From assembly GCA_036362985.1 (NCBI GenBank), contig JAYGXS010000003.1:69553350-69617349 (forward strand): 64,000 bases of DNA, written 5' to 3'. Each line of letters starts with the position of its first letter. Within the stretch, counting starts at the first letter, position 1. The notes below the pieces were generated by a model. It did not search any database. It saw only the letters and a list, made by a program, of their open reading frames with translations, and was not told the DNA's origin. Made by a program: the position numbers and the translations under genes. This document shows positions 1 through 11,980 of the stretch, in pieces. The stretch is from Ligula intestinalis (taxonomy: Eukaryota; Platyhelminthes; Cestoda; Diphyllobothriidea; Diphyllobothriidae).

Positions 1-358
1 CTCCCTGATCTTCTACGTTTTCGTGGATTTCCGACTCTTCGGTTAGGTCAAGTTCCACTACTGGTTCTGCTGTAGTTTGCTTATGGAGTATGGAAACCTC
101 CTCTGTTTTCTTCGTCTATGCCTTTTCTCGGCTTTCAGTCGTTTCCGACATCGAGCCATGCGTTAGAATATGCAAAAGTGACTTAAGTTCCGCTACTTCC
201 GTTTTAAGGCATACCATATCCTTCTGCATGATGGAAAATGCTTTGGAAAGTTCCATGTCTGATATGTCATCTCGGTCTTCGTACTTTGTGTCTATTGAGC
301 TCCGAGGACTTCTAGGCCTTTTAGCAGGGCGCGATTTTGTTGCGCTACCATTCGGTTT
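1..358 (-). pseudogene. Coiled-coil, gag-like protein fragment running off the left edge
   Basis: On the minus strand the frame is open from 358 down to a TAG at 118-116 and resumes in the same frame to base 1. The upper part is rich in K, R, P and S. It is followed by an acidic stretch (YEDRDDISDMELSKAF) and a heptad-like segment (KDMVCLKTEVAELKSLLHIL) that should form a short coiled coil. After the TAG the frame is very acidic (TEESEIHENVEDQ). The composition resembles ORF1 or gag proteins of retroelements, but I recognise no family. The only in-frame ATG is that of DMELSKAF, and a TAG at 361-359 closes the frame upstream. It is either a decayed retroelement ORF or an exon fragment. That it once coded is fairly likely; its identity is unknown. 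Confidence 0.4.
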
Positions 359-417
359 CTACCATCGAAATTGCGATTTGGGCTTATATCCTGAATTAAA
401 TCAGTGAAAACCGTGCG

Positions 418-494
418 CCCTCGTGGTCTAATGGTAACGACCGATGCCCGAGAACCACAGGTTTTGGGTTCAAGTCCCACTCGCGGCAGATTTT
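418..494 (+). repeat. tRNA-derived SINE head or tRNA pseudogene
   Basis: The segment carries a good pol III A box (GTGGTCTAATGG) and a B box (GGGTTCAAGTCCCA) at tRNA spacing, with a D stem GTC/GAC. The acceptor stem pairs at only three Watson-Crick and two wobble positions, and no 5-bp anticodon stem forms. It is therefore not a working tRNA; a tRNA-derived SINE or pseudogene fits best. Confidence 0.5.
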
Positions 495-1736
495 TGACAC
501 GTTGCGCTCTACGTTTGGTTTTGCTTCCCATCATAGATCGAAGTAAAGTTAAACGATATTGAAGCTCTATGCAATATGTTTAACGCTATTAATTGTATGT
601 AAATGATATTGGAACGACTCAGCCGTTTGTAGATAGCTGGACCTTGAGAATTTTTGACGGAAGGCGGTCACGGAGATGTTGCTCGTTTTGACTTGTGCCT
701 GCCGTGGCTTCTGAGGCTAGGGATGTTGTGAAAACGAATCCAATAGCTAATAAAGAGTGTCCGCCAGAGTGCTAGCTCGTCCGAAATCCCGTAGTGGTCT
801 CTGCCGTCTGATGCTCTCCATTACTTTATCCGGCGTCATTGTTCAAGGCCAGCTGCCTCAAGGTCATCCAATACTTCAGTTAGTGCTTACAGACGCGCTG
901 ACTTCCAGGGACTTGACCAACCTCCACTCGGACACACGTGCGCCTAGGTTCTAGCAGCTACCCAAGCACTACTCAACCATGTCCCATTTTCCCCACCCTC
1001 GGCCGCCAGACGTCAGGTAGGACCTCGGTGCTCCAGCGGAATGACGTGTGCTCCGAAGTACAACTTCAACCCATCTATTCTTCGTTCGTTTGTGTACACA
1101 ATAAACTATTCCTGCTACTCTGGCCTCCACCGACTTCTCCTCTCTACCAAGGAACCATGGTCTGAAGATAACAGTTGCTAGAGTTTAACTTACTTAACCC
1201 CCTGCGATAGATAAACGCCAATCAACTTTGAAAACTTTTGACAGTTGACTGGCGTATACTCCCCTTCTGGGTATCAATTTTCAAGAAACGTTTTCTGCAG
1301 CTATTGGAATTCTGCTTCGGTCGTTTCATGACACCAGATTCGTCTTATTTTAGCTGGATTAGATTGCTATTTATATTTAGGAGAACAAAACTAGAAAAGT
1401 TGATGTATTGACCCGTCTAGGTTTTTTTTCGGAATACCCTATGTAGGAAAGATCCACCATTTTGCCCTCGCAGAAGAAAGTTTCATCCCCAGGAATATTG
1501 GTGAGGGCGCCGGAAAGCCGGCAATCCCAACCACATAAATGAAAGATGTGTTCATTGGACTGACTTTCTTTAGCGATGCAACAGGCAAACTGGTAAGACG
1601 ACTACGATTATAAGCGTTTTCCCCGCGGCAAACTTACGCGTGTTCTTTACAAACTTTCCTATTCCACAAGTGGGAGGTAAAGACCGACTCCCGTTGAAGG
1701 CCATATCAGTATGAATTTACTCAGTCACTTGCTCCT
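495..1736. other. Intergenic, no gene recognised
   Basis: Mixed-composition sequence with only short, conflicting ORFs. The stretch from about 640 to 1170 is GC-richer and has an AATAAA at 1100-1105, which could be LTR remains, but I found no partner copy in the window. Confidence 0.4.
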
Positions 1737-2030
1737 GTGGAGCAGGATACATTGACCGAACAACAAGGCGCCTGCAAAGGAGGCTACGTGCACGCATACC
1801 GGCCTGGTGAAGTGAAGGTGGAACTAGATCGACCTCCTGTTCTATGCTCGCACACCTTGTCGATACGAATAATTGAGTCGATACCAATTAAGCCTTTCAG
1901 GTTGTCTATCGGCCATCAGATAACTTTCCCAAAGGCCTACGCCAAGGGATGCTTGCAACAGCCGAAGCAGTGGCTAGACGACTAACAAATTCATTGCTGT
2001 GTTGTTAGAAGACACAAGCACGTTCACTTC
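1737..2030 (+). repeat. Dispersed repeat, related to the segment at the right window edge
   Basis: Two blocks here recur near 63.6-64.0 kb. The first (about 1740-1805, beginning GAGCAGGATACATTGACCGA) matches 63848-63915 in the same orientation. The second (about 1830-2025, containing AAGCCTTTCAGGTTGTCT) matches 63600-63780 in the opposite orientation. A peptide-like reading survives in both (a block ending in KQWL), so this is probably a decayed retroelement coding end, with frameshifts here. Confidence 0.5.
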
Positions 2031-2904
2031 CGTGCCCGCCCCCGACGCCAGGTTGCGATCGCACATCACCCCCGCCCCATGCAAATGACAGTGATTATCA
2101 CCCCATTTACCTGGCTCCTGCTTAATGCCCATAAACTAACCCAACTTTCTTTCTTCCCTAGCACACGGACCCCTTCACGCCAATCTCGTGAAAACAATTA
2201 ATTGTCATAAGAGTACACTTATTAACCCTGTCCAAATGCACACTATCATTATCCCTGCAAATTTACTGACCCGATGAAGAATTGCTCAGAACATGTGTTT
2301 GCCAAATCGAATTTTAATGTTAAAATAATTAGAAAAAATGAAGAATGCTGAGGTTTTGTTTTTACTGTGTTGATTTTGCAGGCAGTCTGAAAGAAGTTAT
2401 TTACAAGGCGGGTATCCTGGCAGGGCTGTGCTATCTTGCACTTTTGTCGCACGCTAATTAAGAATGCGACCAAACTTAAGTAATTTTTTCCAAGCAAATA
2501 CATCTACCCGTTAACCCTTCAGGAGGTAATCCGCCTACAATCCAATCATGGGCGATTAAAACAGAAATGCATGCCCAAAGGCACTGAGGCGCAACTTGGG
2601 CCGCGATTCTTTCACCTTTATCGGCAGGACCTTTCGTTCAGATGTCCCGTTTAGGTCACTTCAATTTTTTTTCTACAGACAACTTTGGACGACACAACGA
2701 CCTTTTTATTCAGCCTGACAAGTGTCAGAGCTCCACCTGCAATATTTTACTTCTACCTAGGTACAACGTTCTACCATAAGCATACAACCGCAGCGTCTGG
2801 AAGCCTAGCTAGGTGGGATGTCCAGTCGACCTACGCGAGACGTCTCTAACCCCCATTCAATACTAAAGTCGAAGTCTACGGTGAAATCGTGGCTAGGCAA
2901 TGCG
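2031..2904. other. Intergenic, nothing recognised
   Basis: AT-rich stretch followed by mixed-composition sequence. ORFs are short and unsupported. Confidence 0.4.
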
Positions 2905-2956
2905 CACCGCCACCACCACCACCGCCACCACCACCACCACCACCACCACCACCACC
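2905..2956. repeat. CCA/CAC trinucleotide microsatellite
   Basis: About seventeen CCA triplets in a row with one or two CCG interruptions. Nothing around it suggests that it is coding. Confidence 0.95.
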
Positions 2957-3419
2957 GACAGTCAGTCTACCGCTAACTCCTGGCGTGTTGATCCAACTTG
3001 AGTTTTTTTCCTAATGCAACTCTCACACACACTGCGCTAACAGCAGAGTATCTGATGAGAGCGCTGATGTAGGTAAAGTCTCCTTTAGAAGCCACCGTCA
3101 CCAGCAAAACGAGAAACTTAGCGTCAGCACATTACTAGGCGAGTACACCGGGCCGGTTGGACTGGAGTTTTGGTGTTGTAGACTAAAAAAGGGGCCGCTG
3201 TTGCTGACTTACGGTGTCAGCAAACGCCGTCTGACATAAGATTTACAACTCTTCCAAGATATATTGCCACGAGACAAGGGCACGGGGGAGTAACTCCTGC
3301 TCGCACAAGGCGTGCAATTTTCAGCTTAAGGGTTTGACCAGTTAGCACGAGCTAATAATAAATCCAGTAAATAAAAGGATCGCGAATTGAGGCAAAGGTT
3401 CGCATCTTAGGTATGTACA

Positions 3420-3720
3420 TCGATTGGGAAGTAGTAGTTTTAGTCACCGAAATCGTAGTTCTATTTGTCTGAGCTTTCAAACTCTTGCGGAAGTCGATGG
3501 TTCGATACAAAACAGTTAACGAAAGCAAGCAACATTTATGGGGGAAGGGACCAATTAACCGTCAAAGAAACTAAGTAAGATTTACAGGGAAAAGGGCCAA
3601 TTAACCGTCAACGAAAGCAAGCAAAATTTACAGGGGGAGGAGCCAATTAGCTGTCAACGGAAGGAAGAAACATTTATAGGGAAAAAGGGGTCAGTTAACC
3701 ATCATAGGGGCGGGGAGGGA
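3420..3720 (-). repeat. Penelope 3' tail containing about four tandem units of about 59 bp
   Basis: Between about 3513 and 3716 a unit built around CAATTAACCGTCAACG, AAGCAAGCAA and a purine-rich GGGGGAAGG run is repeated about four times with drift. It lies directly 3' (on the minus strand) of the Penelope pseudogene at 3726-4830. The same tail, including an AAGCTCAGAC block, follows the related fragment at 45.7-45.85 kb, so it is part of the element. Confidence 0.6.
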
Positions 3721-3725
3721 AGGGA

Positions 3726-4830
3726 GGGACAGGACCACCACTGCCGTGAGTCTGGATATACCTGCGCAGGGCCACATATGCGGATGCCAACTCAATGCAT
3801 CGGTTAACTGAGTTGTCATCCGACGCCCAGGCTTCAATCAGTTCTCAGCCCGCCTTACTGCTTGCATGGGCAATTATCCTCGCAGCTGCGAAGTTGAACT
3901 CATGACCCGTCTCGTGGGTTTGGGTGGCCACTTGCGATAATGCATCACCCCGTCGAACAGCCAACTTGTGTTCGTGTATGCGTGAACCCAGCATGCGTCC
4001 AGTCTGTCCTGTGCAATTTACAGGACAGTTTAGATATGGTATGCGATACACTACACCCGACTGCCCACTGGGATTTAGTCGATCCCTGATCCTCATGACC
4101 CGGCTGCGCATCGTAGCCTTAGGATGATGAGCGATTACAAAGCCTATTTCCATGGCAATAGGCTCGGTCGCTTCCGACACGTCCTTGATATATGGCAGCG
4201 CATGCCAAATCATGGGGGTAGCTCTGTTTGAGTCCTCGGAGGGCGGGTACGTAGGCATCGGCTTATGAAGGCTTTGGGGTAGCCATCCTGCATAAACTGG
4301 TCGCAGATGTGTCGGGCCTCACGTGCTTTTTCTTCCGGGTTACTGCATTGAGTCTGGATTCGTTTGGACAGCGTTCTAACACACCTTCGTTTGTGAGCCA
4401 TCGGATGGTTGCTGTGAAAACTGAGAAGCTGTGTGGTGTTCGTCGCTTTTTTGTAGACCCTCGTTTCTATTTTGCCGTCGGGAGTTCGCACGACGACTAC
4501 GTCGAGAAAGGGTAGCTCCTGATCCTTTGCTTCTTCCCGCGGGAATTGTATATCTGGGAAGATCGAGTTGAGAAATCATGGAAACTCTGCAGCGATAACG
4601 AACGTGTCGTCTACGTAATGGCGCCAAAAGGTTGGGGGCTGTTGGTTGAAGGCAATCTTTTCTAGCTCTTGCAGGACCAATTCTGCTATTAAAATGGAGA
4701 TTGGAGAGCCCATTAGAGTTCCGTTGTTTTGTTCATAAGTCGTTCCAGCAAAGGTGAAGTAGGTCTTTTGGCAAAATTCGAAAAGTTCACGTCAATTCGC
4801 GCTTGATGGGGCGTAGGTTCCTGCTTTTCA
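3726..4830 (-). pseudogene. Penelope-like element: reverse transcriptase core to GIY-YIG endonuclease, decayed
   Basis: Reading the minus strand from about 4830 leftwards gives, across several frameshifts, the end of a Penelope-type reverse transcriptase. TYFTFAG and GTLMGSPISILIAELVLQEL are followed by the catalytic HYVDDTFVI block (near 4627), LPFLDVVVVRTPDGKIETRV, and then the linker with SNHPMAHKRRCVRTL. The C-terminal endonuclease follows as VVYRIP, TGQTGR, RIHEHKLAVR and SVNRCIELASAYVALRRY, ending near 3726. The first cysteine of the usual CxxC is Tyr (YRIPYLNC) and YIG is altered to CTG, so the nuclease is dead. Frameshifts and an in-frame TGA upstream of the catalytic block confirm decay. 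The 5' part of the element is missing. The family call is secure. This copy is close to the fragment at 45.4 kb and distinct from those at 15.5 and 61.2 kb. Confidence 0.85.
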
Positions 4831-5101
4831 CGAAAACCCACAATGCCGGTAGGCCGGCTCATATAGGTCATTCGTCCAGTTATTTACATTTCTAGTCCAT
4901 ACAGAAAGAGATGCTTAGATAAGGGGACCCTTAAAACATGGGGCAGCCATCCGTTGATCTTATCTAATATTTGATATCTGATTTGTCAAATTTATAAAAG
5001 AGTTAAATCGAAACAGGCCTTATCACTGAAATAAGTTGAACGATCAACGTAAATCTTATTTTGTTTTTAGGGCGTTTGGGAGATCTTCTTAATTTAGTTG
5101 A
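4831..5101. other. Flank between the Penelope fossil and a hairpin
   Basis: Nothing coding is recognised. Confidence 0.4.
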
Positions 5102-5224
5102 CCCAATTGTGAGAAAAGTCGCGCCCTCGGTGGAGTCGAACCTACACAGCAGGGTTACGCAAAAGCCTTCCCTGCTGTGTAGGTTTCACTTCCACCGAGG
5201 TCGTGAGTTCTTTCACAATTGGTT
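5102..5224. repeat. Long hairpin with 53-55 bp arms (MITE-like)
   Basis: Arms 5102-5154 and 5170-5224 are inverted copies of each other around a 15-nt loop, differing by a few indels. Both carry CCTACACAGCAGGG and ACCAATTGTGA-type ends. On the minus strand the left arm contains GGTTCGACTCC, an exact pol III B-box consensus, so the arms may derive from a tRNA-like SINE. Confidence 0.75.
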
Positions 5225-6166
5225 GTACTTAATTTTTTTTGTTGTAGCCACGAATGAGAAGTTCTCTACGTGAAGAGCAGGTAGCACTGGCAACACAGTT
5301 ACTGGCTAAATGCCAAGATGGGTTTTGCATAATGCAAACATAAACGTCAGCTATTTTTGGGTAGCTTTAAGAACTTCGAGTTACGGAGAGCTTGTAACTC
5401 TGTTTTTTGTCCTATGCAATGCAATGCAAAATTCTTTTTTCAGTTCTAGAACATGGACTTACAAAGCAAACATCTCCACTGAGTACGAAAAGTACACTGT
5501 ACAACAACGGCTTATGCATACAGATGATATGGTTACCGGAAGTTGGATTTTAAGCTATCAAAGGCAGGTTTACATGAGCCACTTTCTTCAAACGAGGGAA
5601 AATGGAACCACGTGAGTTGGCTGGCTGATAATTTTAGTTATTTTGAAATGCGTTGTAAAACGGCCCTTGCGAATCCATCTCCGTGACCTTTCTTTGGTTC
5701 GTCTCCTTTGAACGTAGAACCTGCATAGTTATATAAAATACTCTCTGAGCCCAGCCGCATTCATTTAGTCCGAGTTCAGGTTGAAAAGGGAGGCGGAATG
5801 CCAGGTTTTAAGGGAACGAAACACAGGAAATGCTGGCCGAAACCTTAAAGTCAACCGTTTAAGCTGAACCCTCATGTGAGAAATGTTGTCGTACGTTTGT
5901 CCTAGGCTGCAAAAACACATTGATGTCGCGTGGGAATGGCATCCGGTAATTGAAAAGAATTTGAAAACGGCGATGAGCACTTCCGTTCCGCACTGGACTC
6001 GACTTACAGCAGATGATCTTGTGCTCCCCTCCCTTTTGCCTGTGTCCCAACACGCACGAAAAGCTCGCCAACCAATGGGCGCTCTCCCAGAGCTCGGCAG
6101 CTCCTCTGGCTTGACCACGGCTTAACTACAATCGCGCTTGCACACAACACCTACATTCATTCCTCA
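5225..6166. other. Intergenic, no supported gene
   Basis: ORFs of 80-117 codons occur on both strands (5310-5615 on +, 5765-6118 on -, 5883-6125 on +). They overlap each other, lack splice or family support, and are not annotated. Confidence 0.4.
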
Positions 6167-6290
6167 GATTCCCGATCACAACCGACAAAGCAGGGAATCC
6201 GTGGACTTGAGGCAGTGACTTGAACACAATTTCCGAAGGTCCCGGGTTCAAATCTCGGGGGCGCCAACCCTCGAGATTGGGTATGACTGG
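6167..6290 (+). repeat. tRNA-like SINE, family shared with 11.9 kb
   Basis: The block starting TTCCCGATCACAACCGACAA recurs at about 11914. Downstream, CCCGGGTTCAAATCTCGG is a good B box inside a self-complementary T-arm-like sequence. A tRNA-derived SINE is the best reading. Confidence 0.5.
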
Positions 6291-9200
6291 CTGATGACGG
6301 CTAAGAAACCAGAAATGGTCATTCCAGTCTCCCTTGGCTTTGTCAGTTCCACTTCTTCATCATATTACCTTTGTCACTATGTGAAGGTCTTGAGGGTTTG
6401 CGTGGCGAGCTCCTTGACAAAGCGGAACTTAACTGTTCCTTGACTAGATCGGTTGAAACACCTACATCCATTCACATAACAATATCGTAGCGCATTGGCC
6501 AGTCCGCCTCGTTGCCCATAGGTCTTTGTGCTCATGTGAACTTTAAACCTAACCAATCACGTGCCCAACAGTTAAACACGCACCTCCGCATGCTGACACG
6601 AACAAACACAAGCGCGCAAACCTCACCCTACTGTTCGCACGCTCCCGAACGCACGCTTAGTTCAGCCACACAAACAAACAGCCGTCTCACGGCAATCCCC
6701 AACCTGCGTAACAAATAAATTGGTCCTCATAGGTGACTGACTTCTCCTTTTATTAGGAACGAACTTTGTGCATGTCTGTGTGTGTGAATGCATACACTGG
6801 CGATGGCCTGTTGCTGACGGTGGGAAGAGAGAGCGAGAGTGAGGTCGAACTTTATCACACTTCTTTCCTCAATAAAAACAATCTCATACGCTTGAGGCTA
6901 TCACTGTGCGCTCAAAGCCGTGGCTTGGAGGGTTGCCAGCTCGTGGGATAACTTGAAAACTGCAGTCAGCCCAGTGTGTAATGTGTAGCTTAGCTTACTG
7001 CGGGCGGAGAATCAGATTCAACGGCTCCTTCTTACTGTAGCCTTAATCACGCTCCCAGGTGGGAGCCTACCTAGCGAGATGTGCTGTTGATACGCGTATT
7101 GAGTGTTGGTCGCGCCAGCCGCCTGTGCCCTCCCTTATCTCCGACCTTCTTGATTCTGTCTTGACACGGGGTTCAGGTGTGGGAGTGGTAAGAGACTAAG
7201 GTAGATCCTCCGCAAGTCTACTTTCACTATAATCCTATAGCCTCCTGATGCTGGTGGTGGACATCGTCGAGAGCGACGGCCGAACTGTCATGTGTGTGTG
7301 TTTTTCATTTCAGTAGATTTAATATCGTTAACTATCACAGACCTAAGGCTCACGCTGATGGTCGCATGGCGGCCACTGACAGGTAAAGTAAACCAAAAAG
7401 ACCAGGTTAATGGAAGTGCCACTTTCGGCTAACTTATCAGTCAGTATATTTGGAGTAAATGACCGAAGCCCTTAAAAACGCCATTGAAATGGTACAGGAA
7501 TGCAGAAGTTTTTGTGTTGTCAGTTAACGGGGACACAGTGGTACCTACGGTTAGGGTAGCAATGGCTGAGGTATAAATTCTTACGCGTATTGCACGTGTC
7601 ATACGGAGGCTGACGCAATGTCAGACAGTATTTATAACCTCACAATTAGTCAGTTAACAGGCTCTGACAAGACACTTGTGATTGGAAGAACGGGGAAAGA
7701 TTAAGTGTTGGATTAGATCTGAAGACGCAGCAATTTCTCGATATGAACAGTAAATCGTGCTGTTCGTTCAATCTATTGGTCTTGACTTAAAAGCTTGTTA
7801 GTCGGCGGAGTAACTCAGCCTTAATTGACCCTGGAAGTCAAGTTTCAATGATTCCTTCCTTTTTTGGCCTTAATGAGATCCGAAACTGACTACTGAATGA
7901 AACTTGGCAGGTGTCGCGTTAGTAACAGGTGGTGTCTGATACGCGCAGAGGAGTTATCCGGCTTCGTCACCACTGTGCCATCTTCCCTCTTTATGACTGT
8001 CTCTCGTTATCTGAATCCGATGGTATAGAAATGGAGGGAGCTAACTAGATGTGTTTCAATTTGAATGCACAATCAACAACCTCTTGTGTACTTTCTCACT
8101 TTTCACATCCAACAGAGTAAAGGTGAACGTCATTGCTAGGAAAATTTGAACGGTCGATTGTTTGATGAAATAACAACGACTGTTTGGTGCCATCAAGACA
8201 AAGTTTTCAGTCTGAACAAATATGTTTGAACTGACATTACCTACTAATTTTTGCCCATTTTTACTGATTATGCGGGCTGACATCGAGGTGAACAGTCATT
8301 GGGCTTGTTCGACGCGGTTTGGTCATACAATCCCAAAGATGCCGTAGATCTGTGTGACATCTATGGTTTCAGGATTTTTTCGCCACTAAGTAAAGGGTGC
8401 TTTTCGTGTTGGCAAAAACGCGCCTTTTCGATGGGCTTGCCCGTCAGTTTGCAGTATTTTTTAATTGACCACTCTACGAGTCCATTGATTTTCGGTTTCT
8501 AAGTATTCTCATTCTCAAATGAACGACTGCAGTGAATTCATTTTTCGTGGGATCGAAGTACCTAGAGATGATATCTTTAGAGGTCCTCCATATAATTGAA
8601 ATCGATGGCTTGAAGGTTAAATTACTCAAAACCCTTCAGCTTCTGACAACGAATAGTCGAGTGGTTTATAGATGAGAATGATTGGGAACATTAAGTTGTC
8701 ACACATTCTAAGATGTACTCTCGAGATAACGTAGGCCTCTTGATGACTACAATGCAGGAAGGAAAACATTTAAGGATCAAGATAATAACTAAAATAAATG
8801 ACACATCGAACATCTTGATCCGATTTTAGCAAACGATCTATAATTTCAGTTGTATTAAATAAGTCTTTTTGTGACTCGTTGTTATGCGAAAATTATGTCA
8901 CATCCCTCGAGGAGGCCTACGTCACGCATCCGGACTGTTTCATGACATTTGCTGTTACATAGTCTATTTTCGATTTCCGAAATTGGCATGAGCCCAGCGA
9001 TGATATAAGAAAACTAAATAAAAACCGATACTTTAATGCCTAGCATTATTTTTATTCACTAAATTGAGGTAAGTTATAGTACACTGAAGCTCTTGCTATG
9101 CTCTATAGACACTCGTACGAAAATATGCATAAGCTTTGGGTTAGAAAATTTCCATTCATGTTTAAGCATCACCCTAGCTTATTTTTATACTTGGTTAAAA

Positions 9201-9590
9201 CTAGAAGAAAAAATCACGGCGCGGGTCTATCAAGGCAACGTCTATTTGGCCTCCGAGGGATCCTTCAAAGTTAAGTAATTGACCCTCTTCACTTGTCTGA
9301 GGAATGACTGCTTCCTCTTCCTCCTGCTTTGCTTCCTCTCACTCACTGGAATAACGCTGTCTGCTGTAAAAATGAGAGAGTGGAATTTGGGATCGCATAG
9401 AGAGCACACGACTGCATTTTGAGCAGTTATAGGATTGTCTTAGTCCTAGACTAGCTAATCACTATTCTTCCATCACGTGTTAATGCGTGCATGCTTTTTT
9501 ATTCAGTGCAACGCACCGCGAAACTAAGCAAGATGTTTGAGCGGTATAAAGTACTTTTGGCGCCAACCAGGATAGAGATGGTGTGATTGA
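6291..9590. other. 3.3 kb without a recognisable gene
   Basis: AT/GC-mixed sequence with no ORF above about 75 codons and no paired splice signals that I could chain. It probably contains decayed repeats without a second copy in this window. Confidence 0.4.
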
Positions 9591-9599
9591 ATGTCGCCG

Positions 9600-10740
9600 A
9601 ATATGCTGAAGTCCCCTATCCTTTACAGCCGCTGCCTCTCTGGTTCAGAGTCGACATTCACCGCAGATATTCTCCTTATCTCTCGCTCATCGTCCGCACT
9701 TGCAATTGCCCAAGGCACTGTACTTTCTACCGGCAATCTAAACAAATCAGTCTATTGTACTAGTGCAGCACGGCCAAAAATTGTGTAAAATGCCGACATA
9801 TGCAAAACATCGATATTCCTTCGCTAATCGTATTGATTAAGGTTGAAGTAGTTTCACTCACGATAGGATGCCGGATATTGAACGAGCTTTGTTCTGACCG
9901 CTATCAAAACGTATGTACTTTAAAAAGTGGTCATTACGGTAGTAGGCATTTTTACCATCCATTCTGACCGTCTTTATAAATTCAACTATATTTTATGGAA
10001 TAAATAAACGATACAAACATTTCTTGTGGTCTCTTGCTAGGAAATAGCGCCTTCTTTACACGTTATATTTCAATAAAAAGGTGTCGTTCGATTTTAATAG
10101 AGTTTCTAAATTGCGGAATAATTGTGAAAACTACCAAATGCTACACTTGAATTCAAGGTTAAAATTGCACGCTTTGTACATCCTGTTAAGGAATGTACCT
10201 TTTCGCCTACGGTTTGAGGAAGAAGTCACATAGGTTTCAGAAGATGTTGCCAAAGATGCGGACCATGCTGTATACACTTTAGGCAGCATTAATAAATTGA
10301 CGGATATGCCGTATGGAGACATCACAATCACAAAAAGTCATTATTCCACAATTCCTTAAAAACGAAACATACCCCTCCTTCCAGTTAAAAGCTTAAAAAA
10401 GGGTGATTTTCTACCAAACGGATACAAAAAATACTTTTTTGTTGATGTTTTCCATTAATTATATTTAAATTTTTAAAGGCAGTCAAAATCAATGATAGAA
10501 GTCCATTCTACACAGGTAGTCACTTTTACAATAAAAACGTTTTGTTAGCGGTGAGACCAAAGCTCGTTTAAAAGCCTATATCCGATCGCGACTTAAATGA
10601 ACTCAGAATAGACCACATGATAATCAGTATGACAACCTCAATCAATGCCGATTAGCGAGAAAGTACCAATCATTCGCATGTGTTGGCATGTTACAGGAAT
10701 GTAAGGCCGTACTGTATAAATAATAGATAAAATGCATTTG
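9600..10740. repeat. Long palindromic (foldback) element, copy 1
   Basis: The left arm from about 9790 (TGCCGACATATGC...) and the right arm ending at about 10720 are inverted copies several hundred bases long, both containing TATAAATTCAA/TTATGGA-type blocks. Between them is a non-palindromic centre of roughly 200 bp (about 10150-10310). On the minus strand the centre reads GISVNLLMLPKVYTAW and SETYVTSSSNRRRKG. The same centre lies in the copies at 11.2-11.4 and 38.5-38.65 kb. An outer flank (9600-9775) ending in GCACGGCC is also shared with 10905-11062. Confidence 0.7.
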
Positions 10741-10904
10741 TACCTCTTTTACGCCAACAATACAGTATTCTTACATATTAATAAATCATGAAAAAGTGAT
10801 AATGAATGCCTGATATGTTAGTTAAGATGGTCAGGCAAATGCTTTTCGCTTATTCATTTTGTCTCGATTGAAAAATCAGTTTTAATATAGGTGCAATTAA
10901 ACGT

Positions 10905-11800
10905 TAATTGTCCGTTTTTGGCTCCGTGTCACAGACAGCTGTTCTCTTTATCTCTCGACAATCGTCCGCACTCCCACGACCCGCACTTGCAATTGCCCAA
11001 GGCACTACACTCTCCACCGGCGATGCAACCGAATTGGTCCACTGTACTAGTAGAGTACGGCCTAAAATTCGTGTAACATGCCGACGTATGAACGCATTTA
11101 TAAATCCAATTATATTTTACGGAAGACGTGAACGAAAAAATTAGTTCTTGTACTCGTTTGGTAGAAAATTACCTTGACGATTAAACCTAAACAAAGGGTA
11201 CCTTTCGGTTTTAGAAAGCTTGCTAGGTATAAGCTATTTTATGATTGTAATTTGTTCATTCTTTATACATTGTATCCGTCAATTAGTTAATGCTGCCTAT
11301 ATATATACATCTTTTGCAACATTTTGTGAGAAATATGTCACTTCTTACTAAAACCGCAGGCGAAAACCTACGTTTCCTGCAACAAAATGTACACAGCGTG
11401 TAGTTTGTAAACCTTCAATGGAAGTGTAGCAGTCAGTAGTTTTAAAAGTTATCCGGCAATTTAGAAACTCTTTTAAAATCGAAAGATATATTTTCTTGGA
11501 ATATAAATTTAAGGAAGGTGTAATTTTTTACTGCATGAATTAAAGAAATAATTTTTCGGTTTCGTTTTCCATTAAATATATTTGAATTTATAAAGGCAGT
11601 CAAAATCATTGATAAAACTGCAAACTACTTTTGTGGCCACATTTTTCCAGAACGAAGCTCCTTAAATACCCGGCATCTTATCGTTGCTGAAATAACTTCA
11701 AAAGAGACTTCATATTAATCAGTATTAAAACCTCTGTCAAGGCCGATTAGCAAGTGAGTATCAATCTTTTGCATATGTCGGCATGGTACGTGAATTTTAG
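10905..11800. repeat. Palindromic element, copy 2, with a deleted left arm
   Basis: 10905-11062 repeats the flank of copy 1 (CGCACTTGCAATTGCCCAAG and TACGGCC). The left arm from 11070 (ACATGCCGACGTATG) is much shortened. The centre (TATCCGTCAATTAGTTAATG and AAACCGCAGGCGAAAAC) and a full right arm to about 11800 follow. The right end, read as its reverse complement, is TACGGCCTAAAATTC, mirroring the left end. Confidence 0.65.
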
Positions 11801-11904
11801 GCCGTAATACAATGCACCTCTTACATATATTAGTTTACCCCTATTAAAAGTTTACATGTATGTTTTTCGTACATTTATACTTAGTTTTTATGGTATTTGC
11901 ATTC

Positions 11905-11980
11905 ATTCATCATATTCCCGATCACAACCGACAAAGCAGGGGACCCGTGTACTAGAGGCAGAGGCTCGAACACAATGACC
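11905..11980 (+). repeat. SINE fragment, same family as 6167
   Basis: Matches 6167-6235 over TTCCCGATCACAACCGACAA and the following GCAGGG..CCGTG block, then diverges. Confidence 0.5.

Noticed and set aside
418..494. Functional tRNA gene
   Set aside because: Acceptor stem mismatches and no anticodon stem.
5310..6125. ORFs of 80-117 codons on both strands
   Set aside because: Mutually overlapping, no splice signals in phase and no recognisable motif.
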